From assembly GCA_013407085.1 (NCBI GenBank), contig JACCGJ010014770.1:1-64000 (forward strand): a DNA stretch of 64,000 bases. The letters are read 5' to 3'. Below the pieces are notes generated by a model. The model searched no databases, was not told the DNA's origin, and saw only the letters and a list, made by a program, of their open reading frames with translations. Shown here piece after piece: positions 55,030-64,000 of this stretch; position 1 is the stretch's first letter; each line of letters begins with the position of its first letter. A program made the translations under genes and the position numbers. The stretch comes from Atriophallophorus winterbourni (taxonomy: Eukaryota > Platyhelminthes > Trematoda > Plagiorchiida > Microphallidae).

Positions 55030-55640
55030 TACTTCAGTGTGTAAATTAAATCCTAATGAACTAGCTGCTTCACAAGCCCTCTCACCGACGCCTAACCACC
55101 CAATATCAAACGACGGAGTAAATTTTCCAGAGCGGCCTATTTCGATTTCCGAAGACTTGGCACTTCACCAATCTTCCTCGTCATTTCTAAAGTTGCAAGT
55201 ATTCGAGCTTGATAAGCCCTTGCGACGCAACGTGCACCTTAACTGCCGAAACTAACTGACGCTCATTCGTTAGTTGGAGAGAATTTACAAAAACCGTGTT
55301 TTGCTACACTCTAATTCAGAAGAACATCAAAGGGGCTACTTTTAAGACGCATTGTATTCTATACAGTGCTCATCGTTACTAACTATTGAGACGCTGGAAA
55401 AGTGAGGGGGTTCATGGCTAAATTATTGCAGTAACACATGCGTGCGTAATGAGTAGCTGGGACACTGTCATGGTTTATCAAATCTTCGTTCTCCGTCAGT
55501 TTATAGAACATTGACACCTGTATCGGCGACCAACCATAGTTTCTTTTCTGGATATTATAGCAGCATTTGAGTCGTTTGACAGCTCCGCCTTATGGAATCG
55601 CTTATTTAGCAATGGAATCTCACCGAAGTACGTCGCTTAT
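55030..55640. other. unassigned intron sequence
   Basis: An open frame at 55037-55255 on the plus strand (with ISISEDLALHQSSSSFLKLQ) looks non-random but is not recognised and has no splice context. Confidence 0.25.
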
Positions 55641-56495
55641 ACGTTCACTCGGTAAGGAGGGTTAGAGTGTCCGGTAGCTTTTCACAGACATTGAACAACA
55701 CTAGATGTGCAACACAAAGCTGTCCAATCTCTTCATTCTTTTTTTTCAAATTTGCCATTACCGACGCCCCCCAAAGAGCTCTTAGTAGTTTCTCCACGGG
55801 TGGCGTCGAACTTCTTCCAGGCGGACGTGTTATGGACCTGGATTGTGTTGATGATATTGCCATATTGATTGAAGACCAAACATTTATCTAACAGACCTCG
55901 GACATGATGGCAACGAAGGCATCTAATTACGGGCTATTTTTCACCGAGGAAGTGTAAAGTATTCCTTCAGGACTGGTCAGGATAACTGCCACACCTTGCT
56001 GTAAATGATCTAATTCTCGATCATGTTGAGCAGTTCAACTCCCTCGGAAGTTTGGTGGTTGCTGGGTTTGGTATAGAGAAGAAACTCGGGTCCAGAATGG
56101 CTAGTGCCAGACTGGAATTTGCCAGACATACGTGTCTCTGGAAGAGTTTCAGGCTAAAGGAAAGGATCTATTCCACTTCGGTAATTACAGTACTGTTTTA
56201 AGGGAGTGAATGTAGGATCGTTCGAGCAGAAGACACTATGAGGCTGGAGGTCATGTACCAACGTTGGTTACGAAAGATTGCTCAAGTTCGGTGGCAACAC
56301 CATGTTTGCAACTCTGAGATGAGGCGACACGACTTAGGAAGCAATGGCATTAATCTTCAAATAGCTGTTAACCGACTTCGTCTCCGATGGTTGAGACACA
56401 TGTTGCGCATGAAAACCGAACGGTTACTATGCCGAGCGCTTTATGTGTCAGCTGATACAGATTGGAAAAGTAGTAGTATAATCAGACACTGAACC
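55640..56495 (+). pseudogene. LINE RT C-terminal half (RTE/related clade), decayed
   Basis: Blocks in shifting frames: MDLDCVDDIAILIEDQ (the FADDIAI-type catalytic block with Phe-Ala changed), EHVEQFNSLGSLVVAGFGIE, KKLGSRMASARLEFA, TCLWKSFRLKERIYSTSVI, MRLEVMYQRWLRKIAQVRWQ, EMRRHDLGSNGI and RLRLRWLRHMLRMKTERL. These are the Y.YLGS, A.LAFA, RCLR.I and LRWLGHVLRM motifs of animal LINE RT C-termini. It lies in the intron between RPC5 exons B and C, opposite strand. Confidence 0.8.
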
Positions 56496-56724
56496 AGGCA
56501 AATGATTTAGTAAGGAAATCATATACGCATTAAACCGTGTACGAACACAGAATAACAGGATGGTACTTTTTTAAAAGAAGACAATGAAAGCAAACAAATT
56601 CAGAGCTATTGACTGCAAATCGTCAAAGCCCGAAAACATTTCGAAGAAACTTAAAGTCAAAACCTGAGACACACGTGGAACGCTGCTCGCGTTTAAAATA
56701 TTTGTGATTAGTCATTCATCTCAC

Positions 56725-57494
56725 CTGCACCATTGTGGCCAATTCGGAGAGACTGACAATCGGTTTAGAGCGAACTTTATCCTTCACAAAAGTGAGCAAA
56801 GCCTCAGCACATTGCGATTTTTGTTTGGACAGGGATGCGGTGTCTGGCGAGAGCTTTGTCTTCTGGAAGATGGGCGAAGTAGGTTGAGGATCATGGGTGG
56901 GTGGCGGCGGAGTAAGATTGGGATCACAACCCATGGTGGTTACCAGCTGGAAATCACTGGGTTCAGGTTTGACGTGGATTCCAAGGTTTAGTGTCTGATC
57001 AACAGATGGTTCTCTTTCGGAAAATGCTAAAGGAGAACGGGAAATGGAATTCACACACGAAGCAAAATGTAAGTGACTTGCGGAAATATTGTTGCGAAAC
57101 GTACCGACTGAAGGAGCGTTTATTGCATTAGTGTTATGTTCTTCACGAGGCACTTGCTCAGCCATTGGGGTATCCACATCCGGCAAAAGCGTCGCAGGAT
57201 CTACTACTACCGATTTGGTAGATGGAGAAAGTTGGCTGCAAGAGGACATCCCAGAAAAACTTTGAGTACGTGCTCGTTTTCTAGTTGGTTGTGTGCAAGT
57301 CAAAGACCCTGTGGTTGCCGGGGAATGAGACAGACTTAACTGTCGCTTACGCTTCGAAGGAGGGCTTGACATTCGGCGTCCACCACTCCCGGAAACGTGA
57401 ACGCCGGAAACCAGTGATCGGAGTTCAGGTTCATTTTCGGATTCGCTGTCTGATGAGAGACGTCCGGAACAACGATGCCTTCGTCGAGAGCCAT
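56725..57494 (-). CDS. POLR3E: RNA polymerase III subunit RPC5 (POLR3E-like), exon B
   Basis: Acceptor CTTTAG (ending 57495) and donor CAG/GTGAGA (56725/56724); 770 bases. It starts with two bases that complete Asp with the last base of exon A, and ends in phase 0. It encodes a disordered linker: RRRHRCSGRLSSDSESENEP, SSPPSKRKRQ and TRKRARTQ (nuclear-signal-like), then HVKPEPSDFQ, comparable with the VRIKEEP stretch of vertebrate RPC5 and a sumoylation-type motif. It ends with CAEALLTFVKDKVRSK and VSLSELATMVQ, the first helix of the C-terminal winged-helix domain (KAFVEATF ... LTLSELKRLF in vertebrates). The linker is longer than in vertebrates. Confidence 0.75.
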
Positions 57495-57627
57495 CTAAAG
57501 GTTATCATCGAAAAAAATCGAGACATTCGATCAGATTAACATTGATATGTGAGAGACGCAAGCGCGATATCTCATTTACTTCAAGGAACTAAGTAGAATG
57601 CGGATCCTGATCCTACTGCCTTTACTG

Positions 57628-57860
57628 CACGGATGTGCAACCGTGCAACATTTTTGTGCTGTGCGGCTAACATCGTGCTAAATTGAGTGGCCAACGGTAG
57701 TGAGCTGCAGGCTAAAACACGCTGGTGTCTCAATACCATTTCTATTTCCCCCTCATGTCTGTCTAGGCCTGGGCAACCTGGCAGTACCTTAGACCACGTG
57801 TACTCTGTGACTGCTCGGCACTTTGCTGGATCAGGCTTGTGCTTTCATTGATTCATTCAT
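57628..57860 (+). repeat. SINE-like repeat S, copy 8
   Basis: GCACGGATGTGCAACCGTGC to TTGTGCTTTCATTGATTCAT, with an ATTC-type tail. Near full length. Confidence 0.75.
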
Positions 57861-57884
57861 TCACTGCCTTTAATTCATGAGCGC

Positions 57885-58165
57885 AAACAGTCGTGAGGTG
57901 TCATCAGCATCAAAGACAACAATACACCGGTAGCACGTACCGAATGCTTAACTGCCATACAACCATGAAAAAGTAAAATCCTAAAAGATGGGGAAGGGTG
58001 GGACTTCAATTGCTACGGCTACTATATAAGAGTAAGCACAAACAAACTGGGGAGAGGTGCCTACACCTCGAATGGAACATACATTCAAACAAGTTTCGTG
58101 AACGACTAGAGCGACATCAGCACGGCAGCTTCCTTGCGGCTTTCACTGTCATGCATCATAACAAG
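57885..58165 (+). repeat. repeat family R2, copy 3
   Basis: ACACCGGTAGCACGTACCGA, ATGCTTAACTGCCATACAAC, GATGGGGAAGGGTGGGACTT, GGGGAGAGGTGCCTAC and GTTTCGTGAACGACTAGAGC. It is the most complete plus-strand copy and is repeated inverted at 48700-49065. Confidence 0.6.
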
Positions 58166-58347
58166 CTTTTCTCGTCACTCCGCAATGGAAAAGCGTTCAA
58201 ATGGGGATTTTGTTCATGACAATGGGTTTAACCCCAATTACGTGATTAACATGATTGTCGTGACAATTATATCCAACAGTGGCGTAAAAGGTTATACCTC
58301 GTTTACTATTTCTCAACTGTTTCAAGTCATACCCCTATCTGATAAGT

Positions 58348-58546
58348 GCACGGATGAGCAATTGAGCAGTACCGTTAACACCGACTAAATTGATTTGCCA
58401 CTGATACTGGAGTCTCACTGCTATTTCTATTTTCCGTTCTCCTTCCTTATATCTGTCTAGGCATGGGCAACCTGACAGTATCTTAGCCATGTGCAGTCTC
58501 TGACTGTTGCGCCACTTGTGCCTGAAACCAGCTTGTTCTTTCATCA
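58348..58546 (+). repeat. SINE-like repeat S, copy 9
   Basis: GCACGGATGAGCAATTGAGC to TTGTTCTTTCATCATCAT, with an ATC-type tail. The central hairpin has a short deletion. Confidence 0.65.
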
Positions 58547-58589
58547 TCATAAACTTTTTGGGTAGACTGCAGTTGCAAAAGAGATGTGA

Positions 58590-58870
58590 AACTTATTGAC
58601 TTTGACCCTACGAGTTGGGAATAACTTGCTCTGCATCGTTCACTTTTTAGGCAATGTGTAAAGTGTCAGCTGAAAAAGGAGGGAGATCTGATACTGCTCT
58701 CGTCAGCTGACAGACTGGAGCTTCCCCCGATCGATCGAGTACTGTCTATCGCTATGTGGGAACTTTTTCCTCGGGAATCGAATTGTTTTGTGATTTGAAA
58801 CACGGTGAACCATGAATCAGTTATACGCTTGTGAGCGGTTGACGACGACCGAAGGAGGCCAACAACATGT
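58590..58870 (+). repeat. 3' relic of the RTE-like LINE
   Basis: TACGAGTTGGGAATAACTTG, CGTTCACTTTTTAGGCAATG, TGTAAAGTGTCAGCTG, GATCGAGTACTGTCTATCGC and CGACCGAAGGAGGCCAAC follow the order of the family's C-terminal region and 3' UTR. Confidence 0.5.
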
Positions 58871-58904
58871 ACCCGACTGTACACTAACACAAACGCTGTC
58901 AGCG

Positions 58905-59153
58905 AAATGGTATGGTATGGTATGAAAGCACAAGCCTGATCCAGGCAAAGAGCCGCACAGTCACAGACTGCACGTGGGCTAAGATACTGTCAGGTTGCCC
59001 AGGCCTAGACAGATATGAGGAAGAAAAAAGAACAGGAAATGGTAGTGAGACTCCAGCCTGTTTCAGCATGCAGATTCCTACCTCTGGCCAATCAATTTAA
59101 CACGGTGTTAGCCGCACAGCACAAAGTACTACACGATTGCACATGCGTGCGCA
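58905..59153 (-). repeat. SINE-like repeat S, copy 10
   Basis: On the minus strand it runs from GCACGCATGTGCAATCGTGT to TTGTGCTTTCATACCATACC, with three ACCAT pentamers at the end. Near full length, in the intron between RPC5 exons A and B. Confidence 0.8.
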
Positions 59154-59242
59154 AAATGGATAGAGATTACAATCTATGAGGCGTTTCCTATAAACGTTTT
59201 ACAAATGCATATAATTATCCGACTCGAAACCGTTATTGTCAC

Positions 59243-59334
59243 CTGAAACTAGGCCTTCCAATTTCAGCTGAGTGCACAGTTGTCGAATACGAGCCTCCCA
59301 AGCAGCGTGTTGCTGCTGAACCACATCGGGATAT
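59243..59334 (-). CDS. POLR3E: RNA polymerase III subunit RPC5 (POLR3E-like), exon A
   Basis: Acceptor CGTTTTCAG (ending 59335) and donor TTTCAG/GTGACA (59243/59242); 92 bases, with one base completing a codon at the start and one left at the end. It encodes YPDVVQQQHAAWEARIRQLC and TQLKLEGLVS, which matches the HPDVVQRQHMLWTGIQAKLE segment of animal RPC5 closely. The DVVQ.QH..W core is the clearest identifier of the gene. Upstream exons (N-terminal RPC4-binding domain) were not found between here and 64000 and must lie beyond, or are too short to see. Confidence 0.78.
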
Positions 59335-59534
59335 CTGAAAACGAAGGTCAAATGAAGAGCTGACCAGCAAATACAAAGCAGCAAAATATGTGCGGACAAC
59401 ATTGCATACAAAAGAACTCAAATGGTATTGCTTAGCCAGAATGCCGTAGACCGTATGTGAAAGTTAAGACCGTGCACTGAAAGCAGCTAAAGGTAGTGAT
59501 TGCACTTGTGTTCTACGCTCATTTTTCCAGTGAA

Positions 59535-59610
59535 GAAGATTCATCATCATCACAGACAGCATTACACCTGTAGCACGTAACGGTGGCTAGTCTAACTGCG
59601 CATATCCTGC
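59535..59610 (+). repeat. repeat family R2, fragment
   Basis: CATCATCACAGACAGCATTA, ACCTGTAGCACGTAACGG match the start of the R2 copy inverted at 49005-49060. Confidence 0.45.
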
Positions 59611-60059
59611 TACTGCAAGCAATCCAATCGATTAAACAGGATTCGGCACGTGAAATTAGCACTATACCAACACCCGCCTGTCCTGAAATGGCAGCTACAG
59701 GATCACCTGAACAGCGCAAAAAGTAGCGAGTTGAAAGGTTTGGAGCAGTAAGTTAGGTAATTATAGACGGATCATATAAGCGCGTTTCCTAAAAGGAAAG
59801 ACTAAATGAATTATGGAGGTAGAAGTCATCCCAGCATGACGACCTACACAAACGTGTGTATGCTGTCACGATAGCACCGATAAAAGAACCAACCAGGCAA
59901 ACAACGCTCTATATTACCAAACAGAAGCACGGAATTACCTACCTCAACATGCGGTGGACACTCATTGCCTGATGATATTTAAATCGGAATTGCGAACGAG
60001 CATCATTAATGAGCTATAAATTTGGTACACAACACTTCTCGTTATATACTATGATTTTT

Positions 60060-60745
60060 CACATTTTCATGGTGGTATATAGCGCGTGCGTACTAAATGC
60101 TTTACTCTACGGTAGTGCAACCTGGACCACCCACGCAAGACACGAACGGAAGCTGAATGCTTTCCATCTACGAAGCATCCCTCGTATCTTGAACATATCG
60201 CGGGTGGACAGAGTGACTAATGCTGAAGTGCTTTCAAAAGCTGGTATACAGAGCATGTTCACCCTATTACGTCAGCGCCGCCTGCGGTGGCTTGGTCATG
60301 TCTACAGAATGGAAAATGGTCGTATTCCGAAAGATCTACTCTATGGTGAGTTTGCAATTAGGAAGTTGACCATTGGGCAGACCGCACTTGCGGTACAAAG
60401 ACGTTTGCAAACCAGATATGAAAGCTCTTGGCATCGACCCGGCGAGTTGGGAAGAACTTGCTCTTGACCTTTCATATTGGAGGCATTGTGTAAAGCGTCG
60501 TCTGCAAGCTGAGGAGGAGCAGATACAGCTCTTGGCTGCTGAACGCAGATCACGTCGCCAGCGGGCAACTGATGCAATACAACGGAGATCTGACTTTCGT
60601 TGCCATCGCTGCGGGAGTGATTGTTCCTCCCGAATCGGAATGTTTAGTCATTTCAAAAGCTGCAGAACATAAACATTCACGCGATTGTGATGTACATCCA
60701 TGGTCGACATCGACCGAAGGAGGCCAACATACATATATACATGGT
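60060..60745 (+). pseudogene. RTE-like LINE, RT C-terminus and 3' end
   Basis: The long frame 60009-60467 holds VYSACVLNALLYGSATWTTH, ERKLNAFHLRSIPRILNISR, DRVTNAEVLSKAGIQSMFTL and LRQRRLRWLGHVYRMENGRI. After a one-base shift at about 60370 it continues with GRPHLRYKDVCKPDMKALGI, WEELALDLSYWRHCVKRRLQ and the finger CHRCGSDCSSRIGMFSHFKS. The 3' UTR ends in GGAGGCCAACATACATATAT, an ACAT-type tail at about 60745. The 5' part is truncated. It is the best-preserved C-terminus of this family in the window and shows the segment missing from the 7-8.9 kb copy. Confidence 0.88.
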
Positions 60746-60749
60746 AGTG

Positions 60750-61010
60750 TTGTACACTGGTGAATTTTTAAATTATAAATCTTTGAATCCGATTTATCAA
60801 ACAATGAATTTCGAATATTTTACGAATAAAGCTACCCCTGCTCTCAGTCGGGGTCGATAAATTTATACTGCATTCGACAAATTTGAACAAGCAAGATGAG
60901 TGGGTAGGTACGCAAAGCAACGCAGCTTCATGGCGACGTTCGTTCTGATACTCGAAAGCGAACTTTGGACGAGTTCAAACAGCAAACCACTGACATGCTA
61001 ACAAAATGAC
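60750..61010. other. no recognised feature
   Basis: Nothing assigned. Confidence 0.3.
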
Positions 61011-61014
61011 CGCT

Positions 61015-61256
61015 TGTGCAAGGATGTGCAATCGTACAGTATTTCTGTGCTGTGTGGCTAACATTGTGCTAAATTGATTGGCCACCAGTAGTGAGCTGCA
61101 TGCTGAAACCCACTGGAGTCTCGCTATCATTTCTATTTTCTTTCTATTTCTTTTGTCCTATCTGTCTAGGCCTGGGCAACCTGATAGTATCTCAGCCCAC
61201 GTACAGTCTCTGACTGTGCGGCACTTTGCCTGGATCAGGATTGTGCTTTCACATCA
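61015..61256 (+). repeat. SINE-like repeat S, copy 11
   Basis: GCAAGGATGTGCAATCGTAC to TTGTGCTTTCACATCACACA. Near full length, including GGCAACCTGATAG and CTGTGCGGCACTTTGCCTGG. Confidence 0.75.
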
Positions 61257-61399
61257 CACAGATCCTTAAATTAATATCACAGTCGAAAACCGTTACTACG
61301 AATAACAGCAGTGTCGAATTATCGAACCTTAAAGCGAAAGCAATGGTATGACGAAAAATAGCTGTACAGCACGAACTATGGTTTTCCGGAACCTGTCCT

Positions 61400-62032
61400 T
61401 TAACCTGAGTGATAATCCAGTCCCGGGATACATCCAACCGAGATTCTGAAGTGGTGGTTCGGTTTAGAATTTTGCTGAGAAAGCTCGCCAGAAAAAGCAC
61501 TGTAACATTTGACTTGTGTGAGGCGGTTTTTATTATATGTTTCAAGTAACAAGGTGCCGTTAAATCTTGTATAATTGCACTTGGAAAGTAAAAGCGGGAC
61601 TTTTGAAGCTGGTGCAACAAGAAAAACTTCCGTTTCGATCGCGTTTGGTTCTGAACACACCGGATGATCCACAGAAGGAAAATCTTCGTAGTCGTACAGA
61701 GCGACATTTAACCCGCATGCACTGCACACCATGTCTTTGCGATACAACTACTTTGCGATTTCACCAGACACGGAATCAATGACGGATATCTGGCCAAACC
61801 ACTTATCAATCTTAGTATCGTTAGATGCGCTGTGATGTGCAAGGTCAAGGTCACAGCGCCTGACAGTGGTTCTGTTTCCTGAAGAAATGCACCTGTCCTT
61901 TAAAAGATGAGCGTCAGGGCGAAGCTGAAGTCTATTATCGGGTATGAGTGTTTCGGGGTATAAAGAGTGACGGCTGCAAACAGCATCACAAAAGTTCAGA
62001 TTGAAGAGATTATCATCCACTGGTAAATACAT
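61400..62032 (-). pseudogene. unidentified open frame of about 210 codons with one in-frame stop
   Basis: The minus-strand frame from 62032 encodes FCDAVCSRHSLYPETLIPDN, HLLKDRCISSGNRTTVRRC and KWFGQISVIDSVSGEIAK, then a TAG at 61750-61748. It continues in the same frame with RKDMVCSACGLNVALYDYED, HPVCSEPNA, KVPLLLSKCNYTRFNGTLLL and LTQVKCYSAFSGEL. The cysteines and NRT/NYT/NGT sequons suggest a secreted or lumenal product. Two adjacent long frames in register are unlikely by chance, so this may be a decayed gene or part of an unknown repeat. No family recognised, no good splice sites. It does not fit the RPC5 N-terminus. Confidence 0.35.
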
Positions 62033-62124
62033 TCTACCCTCCCGGGTTCAATACATCTGCCACGTTGTGACTTGAAAGCTAATAATATGGTAAAACTGTC
62101 TTAAGAGACGGAGCACTTGTAAAT

Positions 62125-62330
62125 CAACCATTTGTTTCGTTGGCACTCAAAAGAAATCGCGCGGAATCTATGCCGAAGCCAGCGGTTCTAGTTCCAAAGA
62201 GAAATGATCCTGGCAGCATGGAAAAATTGAGGATAGCGTGCACGGACGAAGACATAGTCGCCAGAATCGTAAAAGCAAGATACGCGTTCATTATTATTAT
62301 ATTATATTTGCACAATCTGATACAGATATA
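62125..62330 (+). other. unidentified coding-like fragment
   Basis: The frame reads ALKRNRAESMPKPAVLVPKR, NDPGSMEKLRIACTDEDIVA and RIVKARYAF. The charged composition and the VARIVKARYAF motif recall ORF1-type retroelement proteins, but I cannot place it. Confidence 0.25.
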
Positions 62331-62449
62331 GTGCCGTTCAACATAAACAATGAGATGTACAAAGCGAGAAGGGGGTACAAAGCGTTGTCATCATCGTCAT
62401 CGTTGAACGTAGGCATGATACTACCCGGTTGCCTACACCGAAGTAGGGG

Positions 62450-63370
62450 AGATTTCGTTTAGGGGGTCCCACCCCGAGCCTTTACCCACAAGGCAGTGGA
62501 GCGAGAGAGGTTCGCACCTATCGGTGGCCGGTGACCGACGAAGCGGTTCATACGCCCTTTTCTGGGAATTTCCAGTTTCGGAGCCCGATAACCCCGTTGA
62601 TAGGTTGGTGACTTCAGTTTTTGCCTGTGCACCATACAATGTCCTTGGATATGACAAGGGGCAGTGACTTTTGAAGCGGCGAGTCACATCCGCCGCGTCG
62701 TGATGTCATCATTGGATTTTTGTGGCTTTTTATAGGGAGAACGCTTGCCAGGCGAAAACCCCCCACACCCTCAGACACCACCGCCGAACCTTTCGCTGAG
62801 CTCGAAGAACCGAGCCCACCCAGCTGGCACCACGTGGAGGTATTTCGGCGTTCATAGCTTTGAAACCCATTTGGGAGTCGAAGGTTCTATCAAAACGCAC
62901 GAAACTCCGTATATTCAGAAGCAACGTCAAATCCGTGCTACTCTATGGATCGGAAACCTGGCGAGTGACAGCAAAGTCTTCTGGCCGCTTGCAATCATTC
63001 CACAATAATTGCCTTCGTCGAATTATTGGGGTAAAATGGCCAGAAAAGATGAGGAATCAAGACCTGTGGCAGATTGCTGCTGAGGATCCGATCGCCCAGC
63101 AGATCAGTAGAAGAATGTGGAGATGGGTTGGGCACACCTTGCGGAAACCTTATGATGACATCACGCGTTATGCTCTGGAATGGAACCCAATCGAAAGAGA
63201 CGGGTCGACGTCCAAGGGCTATTGGAGCCGCTCGTGTGAAGAGGAAATCCGCAAGGTGGACTTAACTGGAACGATATCAAAATAGCTGCTAGGGACAGAC
63301 CAACTGGAGAAAGTTGCCGAGGGCCCTATGTTCCCCAGGAACTCAAGGGATTAAGTCAAGTCAAGTGCGT
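62450..63370 (+). pseudogene. RTE-type LINE, leader joined to RT C-terminus (internal deletion)
   Basis: 62455-62840 is a GC-rich leader (GGGGTCCCACCCCGAGCC, GGCCGGTGACCGACGAAGCG). At about 62850 it joins the RT C-terminus: ALKPIWESKVLSKRTKLRIF, RSNVKSVLLYGSETWRVTAK, FHNNCLRRIIGVKWPEKMRN, DLWQIAAEDPIAQQISRRMW and RWVGHTLRKPYDDITRYALE. The endonuclease and RT core are absent. The 3' tail at 63350-63363 is a run of AAGTC repeats. It shares its junction point with the 3.5 kb copy. Confidence 0.85.
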
Positions 63371-63379
63371 TTGACATTA

Positions 63380-63560
63380 GTCAACAATAGCTAATAGGTA
63401 GAAACAGATTTGGTGGATTGCCTGCTACTTAGTCCTATTCCGCGTCTTATCACTCCTGGTATGACGAAGCTTTTGTGTCAGAAGTGGAACGTTATCCAAA
63501 AACCTGCTCTAACCAATGATACTCAAATCGGTCCCAAACATATTCCACTGGATTAGCTAA
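63380..63560 (+). repeat. PLE 3'-flank fragment with hammerhead-like motif
   Basis: Motif at 63456-63494: CTGGT, AUGACGA (again A at position 3), AGCTTTTGTGTCAGAAGT as stem II with one wobble, GGAA in place of GAAA, ACGU, U, ATCCA. Flanking ACCTGCTCTAACCAATGATA matches the other two copies. Confidence 0.55.
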
Positions 63561-63604
63561 TAACACATTTATAAGTGGACAACGGTCAAATGTCTCCGCC
63601 GTAT

Positions 63605-63836
63605 GTATGTATGAAAGCACAGGCCTGATCCAGGCAAAGTGCCGCACAGTCAGAAACTGCACATGGGCTAAGATACTGTCAGGTTGCCCAGGGCTAGACA
63701 GATATGAGAAAGAAAAAAGAACAGGAAATGATAGTGAAACTCCAGCCTATTTCAGCATGCAGCTCACTACCTCTGGCCAATCAATTTAGCACGGTGTTAG
63801 CCGCACAGCACAAAGTACGGCACGATTGCACATCCA
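63605..63836 (-). repeat. SINE-like repeat S, copy 12
   Basis: On the minus strand it ends CTTTCATACATACATACGGC, an ATAC-type tail. Near full length; the first hairpin is changed to GCTTGGATGTGC. Confidence 0.75.
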
Positions 63837-64000
63837 AGCATGTAATCACGAGCCTAGATCCATACAAAGTGTTGCATGTGGCCTAGTTCGTGGGTGATTC
63901 GAAGATGGTCAAGCCAGGCAGCTCACGAATGTCCAGACATCTCATCCTCGGTTTCAACACAAGACTAACACACCACACAGTGTATCATCATTGCATATAG

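Noticed and set aside
19500..63836. Recurring short peptide frames containing SLIQAKCRTVRDCTW in many places as a protein family
   Set aside because: They are translations of the non-coding SINE-like repeat S; frames break at different places in each copy.
1..64000. CRISPR arrays, bacterial operons, tRNA or rRNA genes
   Set aside because: The window is metazoan nuclear DNA; no regularly spaced identical repeats with unique spacers and no tRNA- or rRNA-like sequence were recognised.

Overview
This is an AT-rich, gene-poor animal nuclear window. I read it as flatworm, most likely a digenean fluke. The basis is the mixture of CR1-like LINEs with a PHD-type finger in ORF1, RTE-type LINEs, Penelope-like elements (PLEs) with GIY-YIG nucleases and hammerhead-type ribozyme motifs, plus small exons bounded by GT/AG sites. 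The species call is inference; the sequence itself only shows a metazoan repeat landscape.

Two host genes can be supported, both on the minus strand. One is the 3' part of a POLR3E-like gene (RPC5 subunit of RNA polymerase III). Four phase-compatible exons lie at 59334-59243, 57494-56725, 54785-54522 and 52428-52303; the 5' exons and the last exon were not found. The other, at 27623-24591, is a three-exon gene for a small secreted protein I do not recognise. It has a TATA-like box, a signal peptide, phase-compatible splice sites and an AATAAA signal.

Almost everything else is broken mobile DNA. From left to right: an internally deleted RTE copy (3.5-4.4 kb); a longer decayed RTE-like LINE (7.0-8.9 kb) with 3' relics near 9.7, 10.3 and 20.2 kb; a PLE with a hammerhead-like motif downstream (16.6-18.0 kb); an array of hammerhead-bearing units (21.5-22.5 kb); CR1-like 3' ends (23.1 and 35.7 kb); a deletion-derivative LINE (28.2-30.8 kb); two near-identical PLE copies (33.2 and 36.7 kb) flanked by inverted hammerhead units; and a nested structure at 38.07-46.73 kb, where a minus-strand LINE sits inside a plus-strand LINE that itself split a hammerhead unit. 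From 49 kb rightwards a 200-250 bp SINE-like repeat dominates (11 of 12 copies seen), many of them in POLR3E introns.

The most interesting signal is the set of hammerhead motifs. One family has CUGAUGA, stem II around an AAACA loop, GAAA and a self-complementary ACCGGU as stem III. A second, PLE-linked family has an ACGU stem III and an A at core position 3 in all three copies. A self-complementary stem III is what a dimeric (double) hammerhead in tandem transcripts would use. Most copies here carry core or stem II damage.
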